Source: JAFAGO01 sp031987605 (GTDB lineage: Bacteria; Bacteroidota; Bacteroidia; Flavobacteriales; Weeksellaceae). Taken from it: a stretch of 64,000 nucleotides of DNA. The stretch is taken from positions 572,344-636,343 of the forward strand of contig DALZZF010000001.1 of the NCBI GenBank assembly GCA_031987605.1, given 5' to 3'. How positions within the stretch are numbered: position 1 is the stretch's first letter; every line of letters starts with the position of its first letter. Below the pieces are notes generated by a model that saw only the letters and a list, made by a program, of their open reading frames with translations, made no database searches and was not told the DNA's origin. Both the position numbers and the translations under genes were made by a program. Positions 24,487-33,998 of this stretch are shown in pieces.

Positions 24487-25998
24487 ATGAAATTAAGTTT
24501 ATTACTAATGATGTCCTTGCCCATAGCTTTATATGCGCAGGATAGTACTTCTCTGAATTCTGCAGGGACTTACCCGAATACCTTTTCCTCAGGTTCGGCG
24601 AACGTGCAGAAATTTGACAATTCTTCACGGAGATTTAAGGATTGGGCTATTTCCATAGGTGGAGGTCCTGCTTTCATGTCTCATGCCGATTTAACTTCTT
24701 TTAATGATGGAAAAATAAATTGGGGATGGAACGCATATGTAAGTTTGGATAAACAAATTACGCATACTTTTGGATTAAGTTTGCAGTATTCCATGGGTAA
24801 AACTAATCAGAAAGGGCAGCTTCCCGGTATTAATGGGGAACTTGCAGGTGTTGCCAATGCCTGGACAAAATTTCAACAGGTTTCCATTTTGGGGGATGTA
24901 AATTTCTCTAACCTTTTGAGAAGAGTAGATAATCATTCTCCCTACAGATGGGCGTTACATGGGTATGCAGGTATTGGATTGATGAGTTACGAGACTTTAC
25001 TAACTGATAATTACCTTTTGCTGAATCAGCCTCCTAGTCGCCCTGCTTTGGAATTAAAGCAAGATATGGATATTAGTTCCTTTTTCTACCAAGGTGGTTT
25101 AGGTCTTAAATACAAGGTATCTAGACTTATAGATGTTGAGCTTAGAGGAATGTATGTCATCAGTGGAGATGATGAATTTGATGGAGGAGGTACTTTGAGT
25201 CGACCTGTATTTCCTGCATCGTCTGGAATCCAGAATTTAGATCCTAGAGTTGCCTATAATACGATTAATGATACACGGTCAGATAACATGTTTACCGTTA
25301 ATTTAGGATTATCTTTCAAACTTGGAAAGCATCTTTCTCATCTTGCATGGCATGATCCGTTACAGGAAGCATATTACAGAGCATCTGTTCTTGAAAATGA
25401 CTCCAAAGATCTTGTGGTTTGTGAAAAAGGAGATAATGATAATGACGGAGTTTGTGATGATTGGGACAGACAACTGGATACTCCTGCAGGAGCAAGAGTT
25501 GATGGTGCTGGTGTAGCATTGGATTTGGATCTTGATGGAGTTATCGACCTTTATGATAAATGTGTAACTGTTCCTGGTCCCGTAGAAAATGATGGTTGTC
25601 CTACGACGCCTGCTCCAGCGGTAACCAATTCAATTGAAGAAATCAATAAACATTTTGAAGGAATTGAATTCGAACTGAACAGCGATAAAATAAGAACTCA
25701 ATCCTATGGTAAATTGGATAATGCTGCTGAAATTATTAAAACTTTAGATCAAAATAGTAAATTTTTAGTAGTAGGTGCAACTGATACCAGAGGTTCTGAA
25801 GCTTACAACCTTTCTCTATCACAAAAGAGAGCAAATTCAGTTGTAAAATATCTTACTGATAAAGGAGTAAATTCAGGAATTTTAACAGCAGAAGGTCGTG
25901 GTAAAAAGGATTTGAAATATCCTGAATGCGATCCGGCAACAAAATGTCCTGAATGGAAAAACGAAGCCAACAGAAGAGTGTTTTTTGTAGCTCAGTAA
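24487..25998 (+). CDS. OmpA family outer membrane protein with TSP3-type repeats, copy 1
   Basis: 503 residues: signal peptide (MKLSLLLMMSLPIALYAQ), an N-terminal beta-barrel region (about residues 35-285), calcium-binding aspartate-rich segments DNDNDGVCDDWD and DLDLDGVIDLYDKC, then a C-terminal OmpA domain (about residues 380-503) with FELNSDKI, GATDTRGSEAYNLSLSQKRA and NRRVFF for peptidoglycan binding. An insert with two Cys (PECDPATKCPEW) sits just before NRRV. It is a paralog of the next gene; the two share most of the C-terminal half. Codon use is of the highly expressed kind (AGA, GGT). Confidence 0.93.
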   Translation: MKLSLLLMMSLPIALYAQDSTSLNSAGTYPNTFSSGSANVQKFDNSSRRFKDWAISIGGGPAFMSHADLTSFNDGKINWGWNAYVSLDKQITHTFGLSLQYSMGKTNQKGQLPGINGELAGVANAWTKFQQVSILGDVNFSNLLRRVDNHSPYRWALHGYAGIGLMSYETLLTDNYLLLNQPPSRPALELKQDMDISSFFYQGGLGLKYKVSRLIDVELRGMYVISGDDEFDGGGTLSRPVFPASSGIQNLDPRVAYNTINDTRSDNMFTVNLGLSFKLGKHLSHLAWHDPLQEAYYRASVLENDSKDLVVCEKGDNDNDGVCDDWDRQLDTPAGARVDGAGVALDLDLDGVIDLYDKCVTVPGPVENDGCPTTPAPAVTNSIEEINKHFEGIEFELNSDKIRTQSYGKLDNAAEIIKTLDQNSKFLVVGATDTRGSEAYNLSLSQKRANSVVKYLTDKGVNSGILTAEGRGKKDLKYPECDPATKCPEWKNEANRRVFFVAQ

Positions 25999-26046
25999 CT
26001 CTGTGATATCTTATTCATTAATAATTAAAAAAAATATACATAAATT

Positions 26047-27513
26047 ATGAAACTAAATTTAGCAATCGCAGCATTAGCATTAGCATTACCTACTGCTATT
26101 TATGCACAGGATTCTGTAGTAGTATCATCTGAAGGGTATCCGAATACTTTTTCTTCAGGATCTGCTAATGTGTCTCCTTTCACTCAATCTTCAAAAAGGT
26201 TTAACGATTGGTCAATCTCTGTCGGTGGTGGTGTACCTTTGGTGCAATCTGCTGATTTAACTTCAATCAAGAATGGTAACGGTTCAGGTAAAAATCTTTT
26301 TGGCTATTCCGCTTATTTCAGTATTGATAAAGCTATTACTCATGCATTTGGTTTGAAACTTCAATATGACAGAGGTGAAACAAGACAAGGTTGGTACAAT
26401 ACAAAAGATCCAATTCCTGCTTCATCAGGAACCGGATATAACCAATATGCAGGAAGAACACAATATGATGCAATCTCAATCTTAGGAGATGTTAATTTCT
26501 CTAATCTTTTGAGAAGAGTAGATAATCATTCCCCTTTCAGATGGGCATTACATGGATATGCAGGTGTAGGTACTTTAGCATATAGAGCATATCAGAAAAG
26601 TCCGCTAGTTGGAGGACAAGCTTTGGTAACAGAAATAAAACCATTTAAATTTAATTCATTGTTCGGACAGGCAGGTGCCGGTGTAAAATATAAAGTTTCC
26701 AGAAGACTTGATATCGAAGGAAGACTTATGTATGTGGTAACTGGTGATGATGAATTTGATGGTGGTGGTAAGCAGTATAGTAATGTGAACCTTAGAGAAG
26801 AACAAGTTTCTGATAATTTCTTCAATGCAACCCTTGGTCTTACTCTAAAATTAGGAAAGCACCAATCTCACTTATTCTGGCATGATCCATTGCAGGAAAT
26901 CTATTACAAACTTGATGTATTGGCAGATAAAAATCAGGATGTTGAAGTTTGTAAAAAAGGAGATGCTGATAATGACGGAGTTTGCGACGATTGGGATAGA
27001 CAACTGGATACTCCTGCAGGAGCAAGAGTGGACGGTGCCGGTGTGGCTCTTGATGCTGACTTGGATGGTGTAATTGATCTTTATGACAAATGTGTAACTG
27101 TTCCTGGACCTGTTGAAAATGACGGATGTCCTCCTGCAGGAAGCAGCGGTGTCGTAAAAGATAACTCTATTGCATTGGAAGGAATTGAATTTGATTTGAA
27201 TTCAGATAGAATTTTACCTTCAAATACTCCAATCTTGAACAATGCAGTAAGTTATATTAATTCTACTACTGGTTCTTATCAGGTGATCGGAGCAACCGAT
27301 ACCAGAGCTTCTGATGCTTACAACCAGAAACTTTCTGAAAGAAGAGCAAACAACGTTAAAAGCTATTTGGTTCAGAATGGAGTGGATAGCAGCAAACTTG
27401 AAGCAGTAGGTAGAGGTGAAAAAGACCTTAAATACCCAGAATGCGACCCGGCTACGAAATGTCCTGAATGGAAAAACAGAGCAAACAGAAGGGTTTACTT
27501 CGAAGCAAAATAA
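26047..27513 (+). CDS. OmpA family outer membrane protein with TSP3-type repeats, copy 2
   Basis: 488 residues, same architecture as copy 1: signal peptide (MKLNLAIAALALALPTAIYAQ), barrel region with SILGDVNFSNLLRRVDNHSP shared with copy 1, aspartate repeats (DADNDGVCDDWD, DADLDGVIDLYDKC), OmpA domain with GATDTRASDAYNQKLSERRA, and the same two-Cys insert before NRRVYF. It begins 48 nt after copy 1 with no terminator between them. It probably links outer membrane and peptidoglycan and is likely abundant. Confidence 0.93.
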   Translation: MKLNLAIAALALALPTAIYAQDSVVVSSEGYPNTFSSGSANVSPFTQSSKRFNDWSISVGGGVPLVQSADLTSIKNGNGSGKNLFGYSAYFSIDKAITHAFGLKLQYDRGETRQGWYNTKDPIPASSGTGYNQYAGRTQYDAISILGDVNFSNLLRRVDNHSPFRWALHGYAGVGTLAYRAYQKSPLVGGQALVTEIKPFKFNSLFGQAGAGVKYKVSRRLDIEGRLMYVVTGDDEFDGGGKQYSNVNLREEQVSDNFFNATLGLTLKLGKHQSHLFWHDPLQEIYYKLDVLADKNQDVEVCKKGDADNDGVCDDWDRQLDTPAGARVDGAGVALDADLDGVIDLYDKCVTVPGPVENDGCPPAGSSGVVKDNSIALEGIEFDLNSDRILPSNTPILNNAVSYINSTTGSYQVIGATDTRASDAYNQKLSERRANNVKSYLVQNGVDSSKLEAVGRGEKDLKYPECDPATKCPEWKNRANRRVYFEAK

Positions 27514-27537
27514 TTTGAAATACAATTATTGAATAAT

Positions 27538-27566
27538 AAAAGTCACGCAATTTGCGTGACTTTTTT
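27538..27566 (+). terminator. terminator after the OmpA pair
   Basis: AAAGTCACGCA (27539-27549) and TGCGTGACTTT (27553-27563), 3-nt loop, T run to 27566. Confidence 0.88.
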
Positions 27567-27599
27567 GTTTGGTGCACATACAATCCTTAATTTTATCCC

Positions 27600-29501
27600 A
27601 TGCAAAGTGAGAGCAATACCTATCAGAAACTAAAACACTCCCTCCTGAATTCCGTGTGGGGATTTGATGCTTTTCGTGGAGATCAGGAAATGGCAATTGA
27701 TGCTTTGCTTTCTGGAAAGGATGTATTGGTGCTTTTCCCGACCGGTGGTGGGAAATCACTCTGTTTTCAGCTTCCGGCATTAATGGCAGAAGGAACCGCA
27801 CTTGTTGTTTCCCCACTTTTGGCATTGATGAAAGATCAGGTAAACCAGTTACAACGTTTAGGAATTGATGCTGATCTCATTACCTCGGAATTGGACGAAA
27901 GCGATGCTGAAGTTATTTACGCAAGATGCCGTGAAGGAATTACTAAAATTCTTTATATTTCACCGGAAAGAATCTTAAATCCAAACTTCATTTCCAATAT
28001 TGAAACCATTGATATTTCGTTTATTGCCATCGATGAAGCGCATTGTATTTCTGAATGGGGACAGGATTTCCGGCCAAGTTATCAGAATATTCAGACCTTC
28101 CGAAACGAGTTTAAAAAAGCGCCGTGTATTGCGCTTACTGCAACCGCAACTCCGAAAGTACTCGAAGAAATAAAAACAAAACTCGGTCTACAAAATCCTG
28201 CTGTTTTTCAGGAGAGTTTCAGGCGGGACAATATCCAGATTATTACCAGCGAAACAGCAGATAAATATGGTTTTATCAGTAATTATTTAAAATACAACAA
28301 TACCTCCGGAATCATCTATGCGCGAACAAGAAAGGAAACTCAGGAACTGTCCGCTTTTCTGAATCGTAATGGATTAAATAATGTTGATTTCTATCACGCC
28401 GGGCTTACCGTAAAAGAAAAAAACGAAAAACAAAAAATCTGGCTGCAGAGCAACAATTCCGTGCTTATAGCCACAAATGCCTTCGGAATGGGAATTGACA
28501 AGGATAATGTGCAATTCGTTATCCATCTTTCGCCTCCTGCATCGTTGGAAAACTATTATCAGGAAATCGGAAGAGCAGGAAGAAATGGCATGGAATCACA
28601 GGCGATTCTGTTATGGAATCCTCAGGAAATGAAAAGTTTGGATGATATTCTGCAAAACCAGATTCCCGGAAAGAAAGACTTTCTGAAAGTGATCCAATAT
28701 CTGTATTCCATTTTTCAGATTGGCGATCTGGACTTTTCAGAAAATATGCATCAGTTCAATATTAACAGAATAAAATCGCTCTCCAATGTTTCTATTCCCA
28801 AGATAAAAAATATCCTTCAATTTCTTCATAATCAGGGAATTATTTATTATAATCCCAATAAAAAACCTTCATCTTTAGCCCTTCGGTTTAATGTGGAAGA
28901 TTTTGAATTGCTTCCGAAAAGTGATGCTTATTTTTTTGAACTTTTATTACGGAATTTGGATGGTTTTTCCAGCCATAAAGTGTATTTCAGTGAAATGAAA
29001 CTGGCACAAAAAATAGGAACACAGCCCGCAATGTTGAAACAAAGACTCAACGATTTTCGGGAAAAAGAATATCTGGAATATCTCGATGGTGAGCAGGCAA
29101 GTATTCGCTTTATTCTACCAAGAAATGACCGTGCATTTGAGGGGAAATGGTGGGCTTCTTTTTTACAGATTCAAAAAAATAAATGGCAGAAATGGCAGGA
29201 AATGAAATTCTACACAGAAGAGCAAAGCCATTGCAAGATGAAAATGATCCTTACCTATTTTGGAGAAAAAAATGTAAAAAACTGTGGAAAATGTAGTGTG
29301 TGTACTGGCAAAAAAGATCACATTTTCAGTACCGGAATCGAAGAACAGCTCATCCGTCTTTTGCACCAGAAACCATCGACTCTGGAAGAAATTTTTGTAA
29401 AAATGAACAGCCATAAAAAAGAAAAAGTACGCGAAAATCTCATTCTCCTTCTCGATGCCGGTAAGATCAAAATGCTCGATTTCAGGACTTATACCGTTTA
29501 G
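27600..29501 (+). CDS. recQ: RecQ family ATP-dependent DNA helicase
   Basis: 3'-5' helicase used in recombinational repair. 633 residues: FRGDQEMAIDALLSGKDVLV, Walker A PTGGGKSLCFQLPAL, DEAH box IAIDEAHCISEWGQDFRPSY, ATA motif LTATATPKVLEEI, motif VI YYQEIGRAGRNGM, and the RecQ zinc-binding Cys cluster MKMILTYFGEK-x-CGKCSVC. A short winged-helix-like tail follows and there is no HRDC domain. It ends in a 4-nt tail-to-tail overlap with the Pif1-like helicase, which may be a functional pairing or just compact packing. Confidence 0.94.
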   Translation: MQSESNTYQKLKHSLLNSVWGFDAFRGDQEMAIDALLSGKDVLVLFPTGGGKSLCFQLPALMAEGTALVVSPLLALMKDQVNQLQRLGIDADLITSELDESDAEVIYARCREGITKILYISPERILNPNFISNIETIDISFIAIDEAHCISEWGQDFRPSYQNIQTFRNEFKKAPCIALTATATPKVLEEIKTKLGLQNPAVFQESFRRDNIQIITSETADKYGFISNYLKYNNTSGIIYARTRKETQELSAFLNRNGLNNVDFYHAGLTVKEKNEKQKIWLQSNNSVLIATNAFGMGIDKDNVQFVIHLSPPASLENYYQEIGRAGRNGMESQAILLWNPQEMKSLDDILQNQIPGKKDFLKVIQYLYSIFQIGDLDFSENMHQFNINRIKSLSNVSIPKIKNILQFLHNQGIIYYNPNKKPSSLALRFNVEDFELLPKSDAYFFELLLRNLDGFSSHKVYFSEMKLAQKIGTQPAMLKQRLNDFREKEYLEYLDGEQASIRFILPRNDRAFEGKWWASFLQIQKNKWQKWQEMKFYTEEQSHCKMKMILTYFGEKNVKNCGKCSVCTGKKDHIFSTGIEEQLIRLLHQKPSTLEEIFVKMNSHKKEKVRENLILLLDAGKIKMLDFRTYTV

Positions 29502-31633
29502 TTTTCCTTTTTGCGGATTTGATAATGGTAATGATTCAGTAAAATTCGGATCTCATTGAACTGAAATTCTTCAGAAAGAATCTTTTTCCATTCGGATAAT
29601 GATGATTCCTCGTAATGCGTTTCAAAAACTTTTTCAAATTCTTTAATTTTGGCTTTGGGAATTACCTTTTCAATATCCAGAATGCCCTGCTCTGCAAACT
29701 TTGCAAGATGCCCGTATATCGTTTCCGTTACCAAACCTCTTTCCTTTGCAATTTCCGAAATGGTTTTTCCGTCTTCAAACATTTGAAAACTCAGAATGTG
29801 GGAAGGTATTTTTTTTACTTCCAGAGAAACTTCTGTCTCTTTTACACTTTTGAAAAGTGATTTTTCAAGTAATTTTGTGCGTTTTAAATCATCGAGATAA
29901 TCCTTCAGATCGTCCAATAGAATTCGGAAATCATCGTTGTACTGCCTTAATCCTTTAATTCCTTTAGTTTCAGCATACAACTGTTTCAGATTTTCAAAGA
30001 TTTTTTCATTTACCTGCGTGAAAAAAAACTGTACTGCACCTTCCGCTTTTAATTCAATACTTTGCCAGTCTTCGCTTCCCTGAATAAATTTCTGGGTTTT
30101 CTGATTCAGTATTTTTTCAAATTTTTCATGCACGGAAATTAAATTTTCCACTGCAGGTTTAATGATGGTGTATAGTGATTTCGCCTTTTGCTTGTCTATA
30201 TTTTTTGAAAGAATTGAAGCATTATTCCATTTTTCAATACTGTTTCTCAACCATGAGCATTCCGTATTTCGAATGACTTTTTGGACGGCATAATCGTATT
30301 TTTCGTTTTGCAGGATTTCTCCCATTCTTTCATTCGCATTCGTTTCATGCTGAAATTCATTCACGCGATCATCACTGAAAATAACATCCGGCGTGATTTT
30401 CGATTTCAAAACAATTCCTTCCAGAGTCCGGCAACGAGAAAGTGCTACATATACCTGCCCTGAAGCAAAGGATTTTCCGGCATCAATAATCAGGCGGTCA
30501 AACGTTAATCCCTGACTTTTATGGATGGTAACTGCCCAAGCCAAACGGATCGGAAACTGCTCAAAACTTCCCAGCACATCTTCCTTAATATTTTTATCGG
30601 AATCCAGCGTATAATTCTTGTTTTCCCATACTTCTTTTTTAAGTTTATAATCTTCGGTACGGCCTTCAATTCTTACCCAAATTTCCTCATCATCAAGGCG
30701 GACTACTTCCGCAAGTTTACCGTTGAAATATCTGCGTTCACCACTGGCATCATTTCGGATAAACATAATCTGTGCACCTTCTCTTAGCTCCAGAATTTCA
30801 TCATTGGGATATTGATTTTCTTTAAAGTTTCCAACAATTTTTGAAGTATAGAAATACGATTTTCCTTTCTGCTGTTTCAGTTTTTTCTGATTGATTTCAT
30901 CGGCCATTCGGTTATGGGAAGTCAGGTAAACATAGGGTTCATCCTGAGGTTCAAAATCAGGATCATACCTTTTGTTCAGCTCTTCAAAATCAATATTGAA
31001 GCGGTCGCCGTTGCGAATTGCATTTAAGATAGACAGAAAATGTTCGTCTTTCTGGCGAAAAACTTCAGTGAGTTCAACGGTAATTAATGGACTGTCTTTC
31101 AGTGCGAAACTATCAAAAAAGAAAGGAGACTGATAATATTTTTTCAATAAATATTCATCCCGTACAACCGGCGGAAGCTGATACAGATCGCCAATAAACA
31201 ACATCTGTACACCACCGAATTTCTGCTGATTTCTCCGAACATGCCGCAATGAAAAATCCATCATATCCAGCACATCAGCTCTTAACATGGAAACTTCATC
31301 AATAATAATAATTTCAATTTCGCGTAGCAGTTTTAATTTTTCTTTCCGATAGCGAAAATGCTGCATCAGATCGGGAATATTGTTGGCTAAATTCTGGTCG
31401 ATTCTTTCTAAAGTCGGGATAAAAGTGCGCAAAGGAAGCCCAAACATCGAATGAATGGTTGCACCGCCTGCATTAATGGCAGCAATACCGGTTGGCGCAA
31501 CAACAATGTGTTTTTTTTGCGTTTTGCTTACAAATTCATTGAGGAAAGTTGTTTTCCCGGTTCCGGCTTTTCCGGTAAGAAACAAACTTCGGTTGGTAAA
31601 TTCTACTAAATCAAAAAGGGTTTCCTTCATCAT
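29498..31633 (-). CDS. Pif1-like helicase with C-terminal helix-turn-helix domain
   Basis: 711 residues. N-terminal superfamily 1 helicase: Walker A LTGKAGTGKTTFLNEF, VVAPTGIAAINAGGATIHS typical of Pif1/RecD-like enzymes, IIIDEVSMLRADVLDMMD, and the late motif AWAVTIHKSQGLTFDRLIID with YVALSRCR. The C-terminal segment (about residues 600-711: ISEIAKERGLVTETIYGHLAKF) is a helicase-associated HTH of the kind often fused to RecQ. The neighbouring RecQ lacks it, so the domain appears to sit on the partner helicase here. It converges on recQ with a 4-nt overlap. Confidence 0.92.
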   Translation of the reverse strand: MMKETLFDLVEFTNRSLFLTGKAGTGKTTFLNEFVSKTQKKHIVVAPTGIAAINAGGATIHSMFGLPLRTFIPTLERIDQNLANNIPDLMQHFRYRKEKLKLLREIEIIIIDEVSMLRADVLDMMDFSLRHVRRNQQKFGGVQMLFIGDLYQLPPVVRDEYLLKKYYQSPFFFDSFALKDSPLITVELTEVFRQKDEHFLSILNAIRNGDRFNIDFEELNKRYDPDFEPQDEPYVYLTSHNRMADEINQKKLKQQKGKSYFYTSKIVGNFKENQYPNDEILELREGAQIMFIRNDASGERRYFNGKLAEVVRLDDEEIWVRIEGRTEDYKLKKEVWENKNYTLDSDKNIKEDVLGSFEQFPIRLAWAVTIHKSQGLTFDRLIIDAGKSFASGQVYVALSRCRTLEGIVLKSKITPDVIFSDDRVNEFQHETNANERMGEILQNEKYDYAVQKVIRNTECSWLRNSIEKWNNASILSKNIDKQKAKSLYTIIKPAVENLISVHEKFEKILNQKTQKFIQGSEDWQSIELKAEGAVQFFFTQVNEKIFENLKQLYAETKGIKGLRQYNDDFRILLDDLKDYLDDLKRTKLLEKSLFKSVKETEVSLEVKKIPSHILSFQMFEDGKTISEIAKERGLVTETIYGHLAKFAEQGILDIEKVIPKAKIKEFEKVFETHYEESSLSEWKKILSEEFQFNEIRILLNHYHYQIRKKEN

Positions 31634-31704
31634 TCAAATTTAAGTAAAAACCTGCGGAATAATTTTTACGAATTAACTTTTTTAGTTAGGTTTACGAAAA
31701 AAAT

Positions 31705-32193
31705 ATGAAATCTGTTTTTGTTTTTTTTATTTTCATTCTGCTTTTCGCTTCTTGTGGCATCAAAAAAAGTGAGCGCGAAAATCTTCCGAAAGATATTGCT
31801 TTAAGGCAGAAGCCTGTTTCCGACAGCATAACTGTGGTGAAAAAAGAAGAATTTGATCCGGGAGCTGCCAAAAAAATGCAGGATCTAAGAGAAGAAATAG
31901 AATCTTTAATAGCATCCGAAACCTGTACCGATATTTCACAATGGCGCATTTCACCATTGGGAGCAAAACCTTGTGGCGGACCTACAAAATACATCGCCTA
32001 TCCTAAAAGCAAAGAAAGCGAAATTTTATCGAAAATAAAGGATTATACCACATTGCAGACCGCATACAACAAGGCACATAATCTGACTTCGGACTGTATT
32101 ATTGTTTTACCGCCATCAGGAATTAAGTGTGAAAACGGATATGCTGTTCTCGTTCAGTCTAAACCGGCTTCAAATTCGCCAAAAGCAGAGTGA
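31705..32193 (+). CDS. putative lipoprotein of unknown function
   Basis: 162 residues with a type II signal peptide ending in the lipobox LFASCG (Cys17), so it is likely lipidated. The body has a Lys/Glu-rich helix (KKMQDLREEIESLIASE) and four further Cys (TC, PCGG, DC, KC), which may form two disulfides. The phrase ISPLGAKPCGGPTKYIAYP looks conserved, but I do not recognise the family. Start: ATG 31705. Convergent with the carbonic-anhydrase-like gene, 2 nt apart. Confidence 0.8.
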   Translation: MKSVFVFFIFILLFASCGIKKSERENLPKDIALRQKPVSDSITVVKKEEFDPGAAKKMQDLREEIESLIASETCTDISQWRISPLGAKPCGGPTKYIAYPKSKESEILSKIKDYTTLQTAYNKAHNLTSDCIIVLPPSGIKCENGYAVLVQSKPASNSPKAE

Positions 32194-32195
32194 AA

Positions 32196-32708
32196 TTATT
32201 GGTACCAGGAAGAATACTTCACATAATTATTGGCAATTCTATCCACTTCACCTTCGAGAAGATCGGCGGAAATATCTTTTATTTTACGAGCCGGAACTCC
32301 GCCCCAGACTTCGCCTGATTTAATTTGTGTTCCCTGTGTCACCACAGAACCGGCACCGACAATGGAATTTTCTTCCACCACACAATTATCCATAACAATG
32401 GCTCCCATTCCGATCAAAACATTGTCTTTTATGGTGCAGCCATGTACAATTGCATTATGCCCGACAGAAACATTATTGCCGATAATCAGCGGAAATTTTT
32501 CATAAGTACAATGCAGCATGGCGTTATCCTGAACGTTTACTTTGTTTCCCAACCGGATGAAATTTACATCACCTCTAATCACCGCGTTGTACCATACGCT
32601 ACAGTTTTCACCCATTTCCACATCTCCGATTACGGTTGCGCTTTCCGCGAGGAAAGTTCCTGCTCCGATGATTGGGGTTTTGCCCAAAAGTTCTCTTATT
32701 AATGTCAT
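32196..32708 (-). CDS. gamma carbonic anhydrase family (hexapeptide-repeat) protein
   Basis: 170 residues from the ATG at 32708 (a longer frame to 32756 adds a poor N terminus). Left-handed beta-helix hexapeptide repeats run through most of the chain (ESATVIGDVEMGENCSVW, VGHNAIVHGCTIKDN, IGMGAIVMDNCVV). The three metal-binding His fit AMLHCTY, VGHNAIVH and VHGC. This is the CamH/YrdA/PaaY group; carbonic anhydrase activity in such proteins is variable. Converges on the lipoprotein gene with a 2-nt gap. Confidence 0.9.
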   Translation of the reverse strand: MTLIRELLGKTPIIGAGTFLAESATVIGDVEMGENCSVWYNAVIRGDVNFIRLGNKVNVQDNAMLHCTYEKFPLIIGNNVSVGHNAIVHGCTIKDNVLIGMGAIVMDNCVVEENSIVGAGSVVTQGTQIKSGEVWGGVPARKIKDISADLLEGEVDRIANNYVKYSSWYQ

Positions 32709-32837
32709 TTTTTTAGGAATTTGAATTAAAAAATATACGTTACAGAATTGTATCAAAATGATTGAAAAAGTCTAATGCAAGTGCACCGGATTTCATTGTC
32801 AATTCTCTATTTTTGTATATTCAAATTTAATGATAAA

Positions 32838-33716
32838 ATGCGACAAATCCATATAGAACCAACAGCAAATCCCAGAGTTTACAAATTCGTGGCGGATTAC
32901 ACTTTAATTCCCGGATCTCTTGAACTGGACAGAAATTCGGATATTTCTGAGATTCCTATTGCTCAGGAACTCTTCAATTATCCTTTTGTGAAACAGATTT
33001 TCATTACCGCCAATTTTATTGCGGTAGCCAAAGAAGATATTGTGGCATGGCATGATGTGGCACAAAGCCTGAAAAATGTAATCGAAGATGAACTTCTGGC
33101 AAACCCGAGAATTTACCTCCAGAAAAGGAAAGAAGTTTTCCCTATTTATGCTGAAATGACTCCGAATCCAAACGTAATGAAATTTGTATCGTCAAAATTA
33201 ATTCTGGATGGTTTTGTGGAAGTGAAATCCCGTAGCGAAGCCGACGAAGTTCCTTTGGCTAAAGCAATTTTTGATGAATTTGATTTTGCTGAGGAAGTTT
33301 TTATTTCGGATAATTTCGTGGCAGTCACCAAAAATAATCAACTGGAATGGCATGAAGTGATGACTCCGGTAAGAAGTTTAATTGCTGAATATTTGCAAAA
33401 TGGAGGTGTGGTATCCAATATTGAACCTCAACAGCATGAAAATCCGGTAGAGAAAATTATCAATCGTGAATACACCAATGATGAACAGAAAATTTCGGAT
33501 ATCTTAACCGAATATGTAGCGCCTGCTGTGGAAAACGACGGAGGGAAAATTTCACTCATGGAATATGACGGGGAAAATAAAACCGCAAAAATGCTTTTAC
33601 AGGGAGCTTGTTCCGGATGTCCGAGTTCTACGGCTACCCTAAAAAACGGCATCGAAAATATCCTGAAACAGTTTTTGCCGGATCTTGTAGAAAAAGTAGA
33701 AGCTGTTAACGGTTAA
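32838..33716 (+). CDS. Nfu-type iron-sulfur cluster scaffold with duplicated N-terminal domain
   Basis: 292 residues from the ATG at 32838. Two copies of the Nfu N-terminal domain, about residues 1-95 (EPTANPRVYKFVADYTLIPG) and 105-195 (EMTPNPNVMKFVSSKLILDG), precede a NifU C-terminal domain with the cluster-binding CSGCPSS near residue 263. It delivers Fe-S clusters to client enzymes. The duplication of the Nfu_N domain is seen directly. A possible -7 box TATTTTTG is at 32808-32815. Confidence 0.92.
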   Translation: MRQIHIEPTANPRVYKFVADYTLIPGSLELDRNSDISEIPIAQELFNYPFVKQIFITANFIAVAKEDIVAWHDVAQSLKNVIEDELLANPRIYLQKRKEVFPIYAEMTPNPNVMKFVSSKLILDGFVEVKSRSEADEVPLAKAIFDEFDFAEEVFISDNFVAVTKNNQLEWHEVMTPVRSLIAEYLQNGGVVSNIEPQQHENPVEKIINREYTNDEQKISDILTEYVAPAVENDGGKISLMEYDGENKTAKMLLQGACSGCPSSTATLKNGIENILKQFLPDLVEKVEAVNG

Positions 33717-33796
33717 TTCTTGATTTCAAATTTTCAGGGAATTGAAAAAAAACTTGTTTTTTTGATTTTTTTTGATTTTTCATTAGGATATAATAA

Positions 33797-33856
33797 AAAA
33801 AATAGGGGTTCATTCTGAAAAAATATACTTTTTTCAAATTTGAACCCCTATTTTTT
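33797..33856. terminator. long bidirectional hairpin after the Nfu gene
   Basis: AAAAAATAGGGGTTCA (33797-33812) pairs perfectly with its complement at 33841-33856; inside, TGAAAAAA (33816-33823) pairs with TTTTTTCA (33829-33836) around TATAC. Probably the Nfu terminator, but unusually long. Confidence 0.65.
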
Positions 33857-33880
33857 ATACAAATCTAATATTAATTTAAT

Positions 33881-33917
33881 GTTAATTTTAAATTAACCCC
33901 TAAATTTTTATGGGGTT
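33881..33917. promoter_or_regulatory. palindromes over the toxin-antitoxin promoter
   Basis: GTTAATTT-T-AAATTAAC (33881-33897) followed by AACCCC...GGGGTT (33895-33917). They lie just upstream of and beside the -33 box at 33920, as expected for an antitoxin-bound operator. Confidence 0.45.
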
Positions 33918-33919
33918 TG

Positions 33920-33952
33920 TTTGGAAGTTAAATATTTTTTGCTTTACATTTG
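33920..33952 (+). promoter_or_regulatory. promoter of the toxin-antitoxin module
   Basis: TTTG (33920-33923), 21-nt spacer, TACATTTG (33945-33952), 46 nt before the antitoxin ATG. Confidence 0.65.
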
Positions 33953-33998
33953 TCCTATCAAAAATGAGGGGTGATTCATTAAAAAAAATCATAGTATC

